This document shows positions 15,564-24,296 of a stretch of 64,000 bases of DNA, piece by piece (within the stretch, counting starts at the first letter, position 1; each line of letters starts with the position of its first letter). Below the pieces are notes generated by a model. The model had not been told where the DNA came from. It made no database searches and saw only the letters and a program-made list of their open reading frames with translations. The position numbers were made by a program, and so were the translations under genes. This stretch comes from MPNO01 sp965205995 (GTDB lineage Bacteria; Pseudomonadota; Alphaproteobacteria; MPNO01): NCBI GenBank assembly GCA_965205995.1, contig OZ242200.1:310001-374000 (forward strand), in the 5' to 3' direction.

Positions 15564-16831
15564 GAGGGGGCCGGTATCCGTTCGATATCCGCGCCGCATG
15601 CGGCAAGCTTCGCCTCGATCCGCTCATACCCGCGATCGAGATGGTAAATCCGGTTGACCGTGGTCTCGCCTTCGGCGACCAGACCGGCGAGGACAAGCGA
15701 CACCGAAGCGCGCAGATCGGTCGCCATCACCTCGGCGCCTTTCAGGCGGCCGACGCCGCGGATCAGCGCGGTGGCGCCGCGCACCCTGATATCGGCGCCC
15801 ATTCTCATCAACTCCGGAACATGCATGAAGCGGTTCTCGAAGATGGTTTCGGTGATTCTCGACGCGCCCGAGGCAATGGTGGTCAGGGACATTATCTGCG
15901 CCTGCAGATCGGTCGGGAACCCGGGATAGGGCCGGGTGACGAGCTCCATCCCGCCGGTCTTGCCGCCCGCGGCGGCGATGCGGAGCCGGTTCCCGCTGTG
16001 CTCGATCGCCACTCCTGCCTCGGCCAGGGTGTCGATCAGCGCGCGCAGCGTCTCGGGATCGGCGCCCTCGAGCGTCACGTCGCCGCCGGTCATGGCGGCC
16101 GCGATCGCGTAGGTGCCGGCCTCGATCCGGTCGGCGATGACCGCGTGGCGCGCGCCGTTCATCCGGTCCACGCCCTGGATATGCAGGGTCCCGGTCCCGA
16201 GACCCTCTATCCTGGCGCCCATCGCGTTCAGGCAGCGCCCGAGATCGACGATTTCCGGCTCGCGCGCGACGTTCCTGAGGACCGTCTCGCCGCGGGCGAG
16301 GCTCGCGCCCATCATGGCGTTCTCGGTCGCGCCGACCGAGACCGAGGGGAATTCGAACTCGGCGCCGACCAGCCCTTTCGGCGCCCGGGCGTCGACATAG
16401 CCGTCGGCGAGGTCGATTTCCGCGCCGAGCCGGCGCAGCGCTTCCAGATGGAGGTCGATCGGGCGTGTCCCGATCGCGCAGCCGCCGGGAAGCGACACCC
16501 GCGCGCGGCCGAAGCGGGCGACCAGCGGCGCCAGAACCAGAACCGAGGCCCGCATCCGGCGCACCAGGCCATAGGGCGCGGTGGTGTCCCGGACCCCTGC
16601 CGCGTCGAACGAAACCTCGCCGGAGGCGTCGCCGTTCTCGATCGCCACTCCGTGGTTGCGCAGCAGATTTTGCATCGACCCAATATCGGCGAGGCGTGGA
16701 AGATTGACCAGATGGAGCGTCCGGTCGGTCAACAGGCTGGCAGCCATCAGGGGCAGGGCCGCGTTCTTGGCGCCGGCAACGGGAATGACGCCGGAAAGCA
16801 TCCTGCCGCCGCGAATTCGAATGGCGTCCAT
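15560..16831 (-). CDS. murA: UDP-N-acetylglucosamine 1-carboxyvinyltransferase
   Basis: MurA carries out the first committed step of peptidoglycan synthesis, transferring enolpyruvyl from PEP to UDP-GlcNAc in the cytoplasm. The protein has the expected 423 residues, opens with GGRMLSGVIPVAGAKNAALP (Lys-Asn of the active site) and holds the catalytic loop PGGCAIGTRP with Cys118, the residue targeted by fosfomycin in other MurA proteins; a Cys-to-Asp change giving natural resistance is absent. FPTDLQAQ and GYERIEAKL near the end complete the fold. It stands first in the housekeeping operon, with DUF2948 overlapping its stop. Confidence 0.98.
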   Translation of the reverse strand: MDAIRIRGGRMLSGVIPVAGAKNAALPLMAASLLTDRTLHLVNLPRLADIGSMQNLLRNHGVAIENGDASGEVSFDAAGVRDTTAPYGLVRRMRASVLVLAPLVARFGRARVSLPGGCAIGTRPIDLHLEALRRLGAEIDLADGYVDARAPKGLVGAEFEFPSVSVGATENAMMGASLARGETVLRNVAREPEIVDLGRCLNAMGARIEGLGTGTLHIQGVDRMNGARHAVIADRIEAGTYAIAAAMTGGDVTLEGADPETLRALIDTLAEAGVAIEHSGNRLRIAAAGGKTGGMELVTRPYPGFPTDLQAQIMSLTTIASGASRITETIFENRFMHVPELMRMGADIRVRGATALIRGVGRLKGAEVMATDLRASVSLVLAGLVAEGETTVNRIYHLDRGYERIEAKLAACGADIERIPAPS

Positions 16832-16913
16832 CGATTATCGGCCGGGAACGGTTAAAAGTCCGGGCATGGGCAGCGGATGTATAGCCGCCCGCGATGCACA
16901 ATTCCAGAACCCG

Positions 16914-18251
16914 CTACCGGGTTTCGGGTGCGTTCCGCGGGTGCTTGCCCTTCGCATCGGCGGTGCCGCGCCCCCGGCTCTGGGCTTTCCGGCGCTTGAG
17001 GTTCTGGCGCAGCGCCGCGGCTTCCCTGGCGTGGCGCTGGGCGGTCTTGCCGGCGTCTTCGCCCGCCTCGGCGTAGCCGTCGCGGGTCTGGGGCAGCCTG
17101 CGTTCGAGCAGCCGGCCGGCGACCAGGGTTCGCAGGATCTGCGCGGTGCCTCCGCCGATCGCGAACATCCGCGCGTCGCGCACCATGCGCTCCAGCGGGC
17201 GGGACTGGGAATACCCCGCGGCGCCGAAGATCTGCAGCGCGTCGTTGGTCACGCGGATCGCCATCTCGCTCGCCAGCACCTTCGCCTGGGCGGCCATCAA
17301 CATGTCGGGAAAGCCGTCCCCCGCCGACAGCGCCGCGCGGCGGATCATCGCCCGGGCGGCCTCGATGTCGATCGACATGTCGGCCAGCATCCATTGCAGG
17401 CCTTGGAACTCGCATATCGGCCGGCCGAACTGTTCCCGCGTCTTGGCGTATTCGAGCGCGTGCGCGAACGCCCCGGCGGCGACGCCGAGGGCGACGGTGG
17501 CGGCGCCGACGCGCTGGCTGTTATAGGCGTTCATCAGATCGGCGAAGCCTTTGCCGAGCCCGCGCGGCGGGACCACCATCGCGGCTTCGGGAACGACCAT
17601 GTCCTCGAAGCGGATCTCGGTTTCGGGAATCCCGCGCAGGCCCATCGTCCGCTCGCGCTCGCCGATCACCAGACCCGGTGTTTCGTCGCGGGTCGCGATG
17701 AAGCCGGCGATTCCCTCCTCCTCGCCGCGCTCGTCATAGACCCGGGCGAAGACGAGGTGGAGGCGCGAGACCCCGCCGCCGGTGATCCAGTGCTTGCGCC
17801 CGTTGACGACGAATTCGCCGCCCCGCCGGTCGGCCCGCGTCGTCATGTCCGACGCGGCGCTGCCGGCCTCGGGTTCGGTGATGCAGATCGCCGGCTTGTC
17901 GCCGCCGAGCACGCCGTCCGCCCAGACGCTCTTCTGCGCCTCCGTTCCATAGGCCATGACGGCGGAGATCGCGCCCATATTGGACTCGACCGCGATGCGT
18001 CCGGTCACCGCGCAGACCTTGGCGAACTCCTCGATCGCCAGCGAGGCCTCGAAGAAGCCGAGCCCCTGCCCGCCGAGGGATTCGGGCACCGTCATCCCCA
18101 TGAACCCGGCATCGCGGAGACGTTCCACCGTGTCCCAGGGATATTCGCGGGTCTCGTCGATCTCGGCGGCGCGGGCCGCGACATGGTCTTCGGCGAGCGC
18201 CCGCGCACGGGCCTGCAAGCGGATCTGTGCCGGGCTCAACGCGCCGTCCAT
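16914..18251 (-). CDS. Acyl-CoA dehydrogenase superfamily protein with altered active site
   Basis: A 445-residue protein with the FAD-dependent acyl-CoA dehydrogenase fold: ITEPEAGSAASDM and HWITGGG in the middle beta domain, EYAKTREQFGRPI and FGAAGYSQSRPLERMVRDAR in the C-terminal helices. The usual catalytic glutamate in the segment before GTAQI is Gly367 (IGGGTAQILR), and the alternative glutamate of the isovaleryl-CoA type, expected before Arg in helix G, is Gln246 (YNSQRVGA). Dehydrogenation may therefore not be its reaction. After residue 390 comes an unusual basic, Ala/Arg-rich tail of about 50 residues. The long open frame continuing upstream of this ATG is antisense to other genes and is not coding. 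Confidence 0.9.
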   Translation of the reverse strand: MDGALSPAQIRLQARARALAEDHVAARAAEIDETREYPWDTVERLRDAGFMGMTVPESLGGQGLGFFEASLAIEEFAKVCAVTGRIAVESNMGAISAVMAYGTEAQKSVWADGVLGGDKPAICITEPEAGSAASDMTTRADRRGGEFVVNGRKHWITGGGVSRLHLVFARVYDERGEEEGIAGFIATRDETPGLVIGERERTMGLRGIPETEIRFEDMVVPEAAMVVPPRGLGKGFADLMNAYNSQRVGAATVALGVAAGAFAHALEYAKTREQFGRPICEFQGLQWMLADMSIDIEAARAMIRRAALSAGDGFPDMLMAAQAKVLASEMAIRVTNDALQIFGAAGYSQSRPLERMVRDARMFAIGGGTAQILRTLVAGRLLERRLPQTRDGYAEAGEDAGKTAQRHAREAAALRQNLKRRKAQSRGRGTADAKGKHPRNAPETR

Positions 18252-18362
18252 CGCCCCATCCTTTCCCTGATCCCGGCAAGCATAGTGAATGCCGCGGGTC
18301 TTCGCCGCATTTCTGTATACCCGCCGCCGTGCTAGCCTGCCCGGACCACGGGGAGCGGGACG

Positions 18363-19751
18363 GTGACCGGAACGGATTGCAGGGGACTCGACATCACGGC
18401 GGCGAGCGAGGCGGCGGTTGCGGGATTCGACCGCACGATCGGCGCCTATCTCGGGCTGAGGGCGGATACCGGAGACCATCTGAAGGCGACCCTCGAAGCC
18501 GATCCCGGCTTCGCGATGGCCCATGTGCTGCGCGGCTATTTCATGCTGCTGTTCGCGAGCCGGAAGCTGGTCGGGCGCGCGCTTTCCTCGCTCGAGGCCG
18601 CACGCAAGGCGGCGCGGGAGGGCGGTTGCAACCGGCGCGAGGGATTGCACATCGAAGCGCTCGGCGCCTGGTCGTCGGGTAACCAGAAGCACGCGCTTGC
18701 GCTGTGGGACGCGATCCTGACCGAGTGGCCGCGCGACGTGCTCGCGCTCAAGCTCTCGGAATACTGGAACTTCTATCTCGGCGACTGCGCGGGCATGCGC
18801 GAGGTGCAGGCGCGCGTCGCGCCCTGGTGGGACGATTCGGTGCCGGATTACGGCAAGGTGCTCGGCATGTCGGCCTTCGCATTCGAGGAATGCGGCGCCT
18901 ATGAGGAGGCCGAACGCCGCGGCCGCCGCGCGGTCGAGATCGACCGGGCGGACATCTGGGCCACCCACGCCGTCGCCCATGTCATGGAGATGACCGGCCG
19001 GCAACGCGACGGTATCGCCTGGATCGACGGGCGCGCGGGCGACTTCGCCGGCTGCAACGCCTTCGCCAACCATCTCTGGTGGCACCGGGCGCTGTTCCAT
19101 TTCGAGCTCGGCCGGTTCGACGACGTGCTCGATCTCTACGACCGCGAGGTGCTGCCCGAACAGGCGTTCGAATATCTCGATATCTGCAACGCGGTCTCGA
19201 TCCTGTGGCGGCTCGAGGAGGAGGGCGTCGATGTCGGCAGCCGATGGGAGCGGGTGGCGGATGCGGCCGCCGAGCGCGCCGGGGATCTTCAGCTCGTATT
19301 CGCCGATGCGCATTACGCGATGGCCTTCGCGGCGGCCGGACGAGGAGAGGCGCTCGACGCGCTGATCGCCGGCGCGGAGGAATTCGTCGAGTGCTGCGAG
19401 GATACCCAGGCCGGGGTGATGGCCGAATACGGGCTCGCGCTCTGCCGCGCCGCGGCGGCGGCGAAAGCCGAGGATTGGAGCGCGGCCGTCGATCTGCTCT
19501 ACCCCCGGCGCCGCGGGGTCCGCGCGATCGGCGGCAGCCACGCACAGCGCGACATGTTCCGCCGGGCGTTGATCCACGCCGCGGAACAGGCGGGAAGCGA
19601 GCGGTTGGCCTCCTCGCTGCTCGCCGAGCGATGCGAGGAAAAACCGGCGAGCCCGATCGCATTGCGGCGCTACGCTCGGGTGCTTTCCGCCCTCGGCGAG
19701 ACCGGCGCGGCGGAGGCCGCCGCCGCGCGAGCCGATTTTCTGGTTCAATAG
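18363..19751 (+). CDS. TPR-like helical repeat protein (TTC38-like)
   Basis: A 462-residue protein of antiparallel helix pairs with irregular tetratricopeptide spacing, rich in Ala and aromatic residues. Segments such as THAVAHVMEMTGRQRDGIAW and FANHLWWHRALFHFELGRFD resemble the TTC38 group found in bacteria and animals, whose function is unknown. No signal peptide, membrane helix or catalytic motif is evident, so a cytoplasmic protein-interaction or metabolic scaffold role is likely. The start is GTG with GGGGAGCGGGA just before it. An SDR gene follows after 15 bases on the same strand, suggesting a two-gene unit; the acyl-CoA dehydrogenase gene diverges upstream. Confidence 0.85.
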   Translation: MTGTDCRGLDITAASEAAVAGFDRTIGAYLGLRADTGDHLKATLEADPGFAMAHVLRGYFMLLFASRKLVGRALSSLEAARKAAREGGCNRREGLHIEALGAWSSGNQKHALALWDAILTEWPRDVLALKLSEYWNFYLGDCAGMREVQARVAPWWDDSVPDYGKVLGMSAFAFEECGAYEEAERRGRRAVEIDRADIWATHAVAHVMEMTGRQRDGIAWIDGRAGDFAGCNAFANHLWWHRALFHFELGRFDDVLDLYDREVLPEQAFEYLDICNAVSILWRLEEEGVDVGSRWERVADAAAERAGDLQLVFADAHYAMAFAAAGRGEALDALIAGAEEFVECCEDTQAGVMAEYGLALCRAAAAAKAEDWSAAVDLLYPRRRGVRAIGGSHAQRDMFRRALIHAAEQAGSERLASSLLAERCEEKPASPIALRRYARVLSALGETGAAEAAAARADFLVQ

Positions 19752-19766
19752 CGATCGGGGGATACG

Positions 19767-20513
19767 ATGAGCGAAGCCAGGAATGTGATCGTCACCGGCG
19801 CCGCGAGCGGTATCGGCCAGGCCTGCGCGCGCGACCTCGCGTCGGAGGGTCATCGGGTGCTGGCGCTCGATCTCAGCGCCGACGCGCTCGACGCCGCGCA
19901 TCCCGGGGCGGGCAACGCGCTGATCCCCTTCGCCGCCGATGTCTCGAATCCGGCGGACTGCGAAGCCGCGGTGGCGGCCGCCGTCGACCGCTTCGGCGGG
20001 CTCGATGCGATGATCCACTTCGCCGCGATCCATTCCACGGCGCCGTGGTCCGAGCTCGAAGCCGATGAGTTCAACCGCGTGCTCGCCGTCAACGTCACCG
20101 GCTCGTTCCTGATGTCGCAGGCCGCGGCGAAGCCGATGATCGCGCAAGGCGGCGGGTCGATCGTGCTCACCGCCTCCGGGATCGTCCATGTCGGCGGGGC
20201 CGGGGGCGCCGGAAGGGGCGGGCCGGCTTACGCGAGTTCCAAGGCCGCGATCATCGCGCTTACCCGGTCGCTCGCCCGCTCGCTCGGCGCCGACGGGATC
20301 CGGGTCAACGCGATCGCCCCCGGCGCGACCGAAACAGCGATGACGGCGGACTACACCGAGGAAGCCCGCGCCAACGTCGGCAACGTCGCCGCGCTGGGCC
20401 GGATGGGCCGGCCCGAGGAAATCGCCGACGCCGCCCGTTTCCTGATCTCCGACCGGGCGAGCTACATCACCGGCGAGGTGATGAACGTCAACGGCGGCGC
20501 CAGCTTCGCGTAG
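19767..20513 (+). CDS. SDR family oxidoreductase
   Basis: Classical short-chain dehydrogenase/reductase of 248 residues. The nucleotide-binding motif TGAASGIGQA is near residue 12, NVTGSF and the catalytic Y-x3-K in YASSKAAI near 155-160; a serine of VLTASGIVH can serve as the third catalytic residue. An Asp after the second strand (LALDLSAD) favours NAD(H) over NADP(H). The C-terminal half carries the usual NAIAPGATETAMT and ITGEVMNVNGGASF segments. The substrate cannot be deduced. It lies 15 bases after the TPR gene and ends two bases from the convergent amino-acid oxidase-like gene. Confidence 0.93.
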   Translation: MSEARNVIVTGAASGIGQACARDLASEGHRVLALDLSADALDAAHPGAGNALIPFAADVSNPADCEAAVAAAVDRFGGLDAMIHFAAIHSTAPWSELEADEFNRVLAVNVTGSFLMSQAAAKPMIAQGGGSIVLTASGIVHVGGAGGAGRGGPAYASSKAAIIALTRSLARSLGADGIRVNAIAPGATETAMTADYTEEARANVGNVAALGRMGRPEEIADAARFLISDRASYITGEVMNVNGGASFA

Positions 20514-20514
20514 G

Positions 20515-21759
20515 CTAAAAACGGTCCGCCCGGTAGGGGGTGCGGTCGATCTCGCTGTCGCGGCCGGCGACGAGGTCGGCGACCATCCGGCCGGTCACCG
20601 CGCCGAGCGTGAGGCCGAGATGGCCGTGGCCGAAGGCGAGGAAGGCGCGGTCCGAGCCCGGAGCCGCGCCGATCACCGGCAGGCTGTCCGGCATCGACGG
20701 GCGGAACCCCATCCATTCCTCGGCGTCGTCCAGCCTCAGATCGGGGACGAACTTCTGCGCCATCCGGCCCAGCATGCGCGAACGCCGGTAGTTCGGTGGC
20801 GCATCGAGGCTTGCGAGCTCGGCGGTGCCGGCGAGCCGGACGCCATCGGTCATCGGGACGATGCCGAAGCGGTGGTCGCCCACCAGGAGGGGGATGCGAA
20901 GATCGACCCCGGGCCGGGGCAGCATCAGATGGTAGCCGCGCTCGGTATCGAGCGGTATGCGCGCGCCGAGCTTCGCCGCCCAGCGCTTCGAGAACGCGCC
21001 CATGGCGAGGACCAGCCGGTCCACGTCGTGCCGGTTCTTGTCGGTGACGATCGCAATCGGGCCGTCGGGTCCGGAATCGATGTCCGTCACGGTCTCGCAG
21101 AGGACGGTGCCGCCGCCCTGCGCGAAGGCGGCCGCCAGGCGCTGCGAGAGCGTCAGCGGGTTGGCGACGCGCATGCAATCGGGCGAGAAGACCCCGCGCG
21201 CGACATCGGCGGATAGCGCGGGTTCGAGCTGGCGCATCTCCGACGGGCCGAGCTCCTCCAGGGTCACGCCGAAGCGGCGGCGATGATCGTGGCCGGGCTT
21301 CGCCGCCTCGTAGGCCGCGATGTCGCGATAGATGAACAGCTCACCCGTCGGCGAGAATAATTCTTCCGCGTCCGCATCCGCCAGCAGCGGGCGGTAGCTC
21401 GCATAGGCCGGTTCGAGCAGGGCGGCGAGGGCGGCCGATATCGCCTCCACGCGCCGCGGGCTCGACGCCGCGGCGAAACGCAGCAGCCAGGGGGCGAGGC
21501 GGAGGAGATAGCGCCAGCGGATCACCAGCGGCCCTTCCGGGTCGGTCAGCATCCCCGGCACCTGCCGCAGGATGCCGGGCGTGGCGATCGGCAGGACCGC
21601 GTCGACCTGGATCAGCCCGGCATTTCCGTAGGACGTGCCTTCGCCCGGCGGCAGCCGGTCGATCAGCGTCACCCGGTGTCCGTCGCGCTGGAGGTAGAGG
21701 GCCGAGCAGAGACCGACGATCCCGGCGCCGAGGACGACGACGTCGCGCGGCGGGCTCAC
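20515..21759 (-). CDS. FAD-dependent D-amino-acid dehydrogenase-like oxidoreductase
   Basis: Member of the DAO/DadA family: flavoenzymes that oxidise amines or D-amino acids. The N-terminal Rossmann motif VVVLGAGIVGLCSALYL binds FAD, followed by DRLPPGEGTSYGNAGLI, the DadA-like loop. The C-terminal part holds FRPSMPDSLPVIGAAPGSDR and AFGHGHLGLTLGAVTGRM, typical of the second FAD contact. Length 414 residues matches DadA. The start is GTG. It is seven bases from the amidohydrolase gene upstream on the same strand, so the two probably form an operon. The exact substrate is unknown, and opine or proline-type oxidases are alternatives. Confidence 0.9.
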   Translation of the reverse strand: MSPPRDVVVLGAGIVGLCSALYLQRDGHRVTLIDRLPPGEGTSYGNAGLIQVDAVLPIATPGILRQVPGMLTDPEGPLVIRWRYLLRLAPWLLRFAAASSPRRVEAISAALAALLEPAYASYRPLLADADAEELFSPTGELFIYRDIAAYEAAKPGHDHRRRFGVTLEELGPSEMRQLEPALSADVARGVFSPDCMRVANPLTLSQRLAAAFAQGGGTVLCETVTDIDSGPDGPIAIVTDKNRHDVDRLVLAMGAFSKRWAAKLGARIPLDTERGYHLMLPRPGVDLRIPLLVGDHRFGIVPMTDGVRLAGTAELASLDAPPNYRRSRMLGRMAQKFVPDLRLDDAEEWMGFRPSMPDSLPVIGAAPGSDRAFLAFGHGHLGLTLGAVTGRMVADLVAGRDSEIDRTPYRADRF

Positions 21760-21765
21760 CGCCGC

Positions 21766-22764
21766 CTACCCCAGACCGAGAAACGCGCGGCCATTGTTGA
21801 GATACATGTCCTGGCGCTCCTGCTCGGTGCAGCGCAGCCTGTCCATCACCGCGATGGTGTCGCGCATTAGGATGCGCCCGCCCTCGCGGTCGAACGGGCA
21901 GTCGGACGCGAACAGGGACTGGCTCGCGCCGAAGAATTCGAGCCCGCACTGGCTCGCCGCCTGGGCGCCGAACATGGCGGTATCGGCATGGAACATCTTG
22001 AAATATTCGGTCGCCGGGCGCTTCAGGTTCTCGTTGAGCGGGCCGTAATCGGTGGCGTCCGATTGCGACGACCGCCCCTCCCAGTGTGGCAGGCGTCCCT
22101 CGGCATGGGGGATATAGGCGCCCCAGTGATGCGCCAGGATCTTCAGATCGGGGAGCTCGTCGAACATGCCGGAAAAGACGATGCGCGCCATCGCCGCCGA
22201 GGTCTCGTAGGCCCAGCCGAGGCCCCAGAAGATCTCGTATTTCGATTCGTCCTCGGCCTGGTAGTCCGGGTGCGACATCGGCCGCGCCGGATGCAGGAAG
22301 ACCGGCTTGCCGAGGCGCTCCATCCGCTCGAACACCGGGAAGAAGGCGGGATCGTCGAGCGCCCTCCCGTTGACGTTGGAATGGATCTGCGCGCCGCAGG
22401 CGCCGAGCTCGGTCACCGCCCGGTCGACTTCCTTCACCGCCTCGTCCGGGTTGTTCATCGGCAGGCTCAACAGGAAGCTCGGGAACCGGTCCGGGTGGGC
22501 GCGGCAGATCGCGGCCATGCCGTCATTGGCGATCCGGGCGAGGGCGGGCGTCCGGTCGGGGCCGCCGAGGATGTCGATCGGCGGCTGCGACATCGAGATC
22601 ACCTGCTGGTAGTCGCCAAACTCGTCGAGCAGCCGCAACCGGGCGTCCATGTTCCAGAGCGTCTCGATGGAGCGCCAGCGCGCCACCGCGCGTTTGGGCA
22701 TGGTCTCCGCCAGCGTCTCGATGAAGATTTCGGGAAAGACATGGTTGAAGACATCGAGCTTCAT
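21766..22764 (-). CDS. Amidohydrolase (ACMSD-like) family protein
   Basis: A 332-residue TIM-barrel amidohydrolase of the group containing aminocarboxymuconate-semialdehyde decarboxylase and resorcylate decarboxylases. Conserved points are VFLHPARPMSHPDY, ILAHHWGAYIPHAEGRL (metal and active-site histidines) and FASDCPFDREGG with the metal-binding Asp. The N-terminal metal motif normally H-x-H reads FNH (DVFNHVFPE), so one ligand is replaced by phenylalanine. The enzyme could be a decarboxylase or a hydrolase of a cyclic or carboxylated compound. It is probably co-transcribed with the downstream amino-acid oxidase-like gene. Confidence 0.85.
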   Translation of the reverse strand: MKLDVFNHVFPEIFIETLAETMPKRAVARWRSIETLWNMDARLRLLDEFGDYQQVISMSQPPIDILGGPDRTPALARIANDGMAAICRAHPDRFPSFLLSLPMNNPDEAVKEVDRAVTELGACGAQIHSNVNGRALDDPAFFPVFERMERLGKPVFLHPARPMSHPDYQAEDESKYEIFWGLGWAYETSAAMARIVFSGMFDELPDLKILAHHWGAYIPHAEGRLPHWEGRSSQSDATDYGPLNENLKRPATEYFKMFHADTAMFGAQAASQCGLEFFGASQSLFASDCPFDREGGRILMRDTIAVMDRLRCTEQERQDMYLNNGRAFLGLG

Positions 22765-22867
22765 TGATTTACACCCCTGTCGACGCTGTTCCAGAGTTGC
22801 CCGGAGGCCGGTTCCACGATCTTACGCAAGCGCTGCGCGCAGCGCGATTGCGAACGAGGCCGGCCGG

Positions 22868-24145
22868 TCAGCCGGGTGCGGCGACGAAGGCTTCGAGCCG
22901 CCGCCTGTAGGCCGCCATGTCGTCGATGGGCCGGGCGGCGACGCCGCTTTCCATCGCCGCGCGGGCGACGGCGATCGGCACCTCCACCGCGAGCCTCGGA
23001 TCGAAGGGCTTGGGAACCAGATATGCTGGCCCGAATACAAGCGTCTCGCCCGAATAGGTGGTGCGGACGATCTCCGGCGGCTCCGAGCGCGCGAGCTCGG
23101 CGAGGGCGCGGACGCAGGCGGCCTTCATGGCGAGGTTGATCGTGCTCGCGCCGACATCCAGCGCGCCGCGGAACAGGAAGGGAAAGCAGAGCACGTTGTT
23201 GACCTGGTTCGGATAGTCCGACCGGCCGGTCGCGACCATCACGTCCGGCCGCGCCGCCCGAGCCTCGTCCGGGCCGATCTCGGGGTCGGGGTTGGCGAGG
23301 GCGAGCACCAGCGGGTCGCGGGCCATCGAGCGCACCATGGCGGCGTCGATCAGCCCGGCCGCGGAGACGCCGAGAAAGACATCGGCGCCGGCCATCGCCT
23401 CGCCGATGTCGCGAAGATTCGTTCTCGCGGCGTAACGCGCCTTGTTGGGCTCCATCGATTCGTCGCGGCCTTCGTATATGACCCCGCGGCGGTCGACGAC
23501 GATGACGGAGTCCTTCCTGAGCCCCATGCCGGTCAGCAGGTCGAGACCGGCGATCGCCGCCGCCCCCGCGCCGGAACAGACGAGCCGGACATCCTCGAGC
23601 CGCCGTCCCGTCAGTTCGAGCCAGTTCACCAAAGCGGTCGCCGTCACCACGGCGGTGCCGTGCTGGTCGTCGTGGAAGACCGGGATGTTCATGCGCTCGA
23701 TCAGCCGCGCCTCGATCTCGAAGCATTCCGGCGCCTTGATGTCTTCGAGATTGATGCCGCCGAAGGTCGGCTCCAGCCGGGCGACGGTATCGACGAACGC
23801 GTCGATGTCGGTCTCGGCGATCTCGATATCGAACACGTCGATGCCGGCGAAGTGCTTGAACAGGACGGCCTTGCCCTCCATCACCGGCTTGGAGGCGAGC
23901 GCGCCGATATCGCCGAGGCCGAGCACGGCGCTGCCGTTGGTGATCACGCCGACGCAATTGGCGCGGCCGGTGACCTCGGCCGCCGCCGCCGGGTCTTCGA
24001 CGATCGCAAGACAGGCGTCGGCGACGCCCGGGGAATAGGCGAGCGACAAATCGTCCGGCGTCGCCATCGGTTTGGTGGGGACGATCTTGAGCTTCCCCGG
24101 TGGATCGGCGCGGTGATACGCGAGCGCCCGCTCCTTGAGCGACAT
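22868..24145 (-). CDS. NAD(P)-dependent malic enzyme (short form)
   Basis: Catalyses oxidative decarboxylation of malate to pyruvate. The N-terminal half has LSLAYSPGVADAC with the catalytic Tyr, ITNGSAVLGLGDIGALAS and VFHDDQHGTAVVTATAL; the Rossmann half starts VRLVCSGAGAAAIAGLDLL, and AGADVFLGVSAAGL and ALANPDPEI follow. The protein ends near residue 425, so it lacks the phosphotransacetylase-like domain that makes MaeB-type enzymes about 760 residues long. It is monocistronic on the minus strand; the formyltransferase-like gene diverges from a 150-base gap. Confidence 0.96.
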   Translation of the reverse strand: MSLKERALAYHRADPPGKLKIVPTKPMATPDDLSLAYSPGVADACLAIVEDPAAAAEVTGRANCVGVITNGSAVLGLGDIGALASKPVMEGKAVLFKHFAGIDVFDIEIAETDIDAFVDTVARLEPTFGGINLEDIKAPECFEIEARLIERMNIPVFHDDQHGTAVVTATALVNWLELTGRRLEDVRLVCSGAGAAAIAGLDLLTGMGLRKDSVIVVDRRGVIYEGRDESMEPNKARYAARTNLRDIGEAMAGADVFLGVSAAGLIDAAMVRSMARDPLVLALANPDPEIGPDEARAARPDVMVATGRSDYPNQVNNVLCFPFLFRGALDVGASTINLAMKAACVRALAELARSEPPEIVRTTYSGETLVFGPAYLVPKPFDPRLAVEVPIAVARAAMESGVAARPIDDMAAYRRRLEAFVAAPG

Positions 24146-24296
24146 ACTGTGACTTTCCCTGTTTTTCGGTTATGGCGGCGGCCGGCACAGTATGTCAGAA
24201 CGCGGGCCGATGCGAGCCCAAACCGCGCCGGTATTGGACCCGCCGGGGCGCTGGTCTAAGGTCTCGCCGCCGGGAGACGGAAGAAGGATGGCCGCG

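Noticed and set aside
18252..20189. Open minus-strand frame extending the acyl-CoA dehydrogenase to over 1000 residues
   Set aside because: The upstream part is antisense to the TPR and SDR genes, is rich in Arg/Pro/Gly, and lacks domains; the dehydrogenase starts at ATG 18251.
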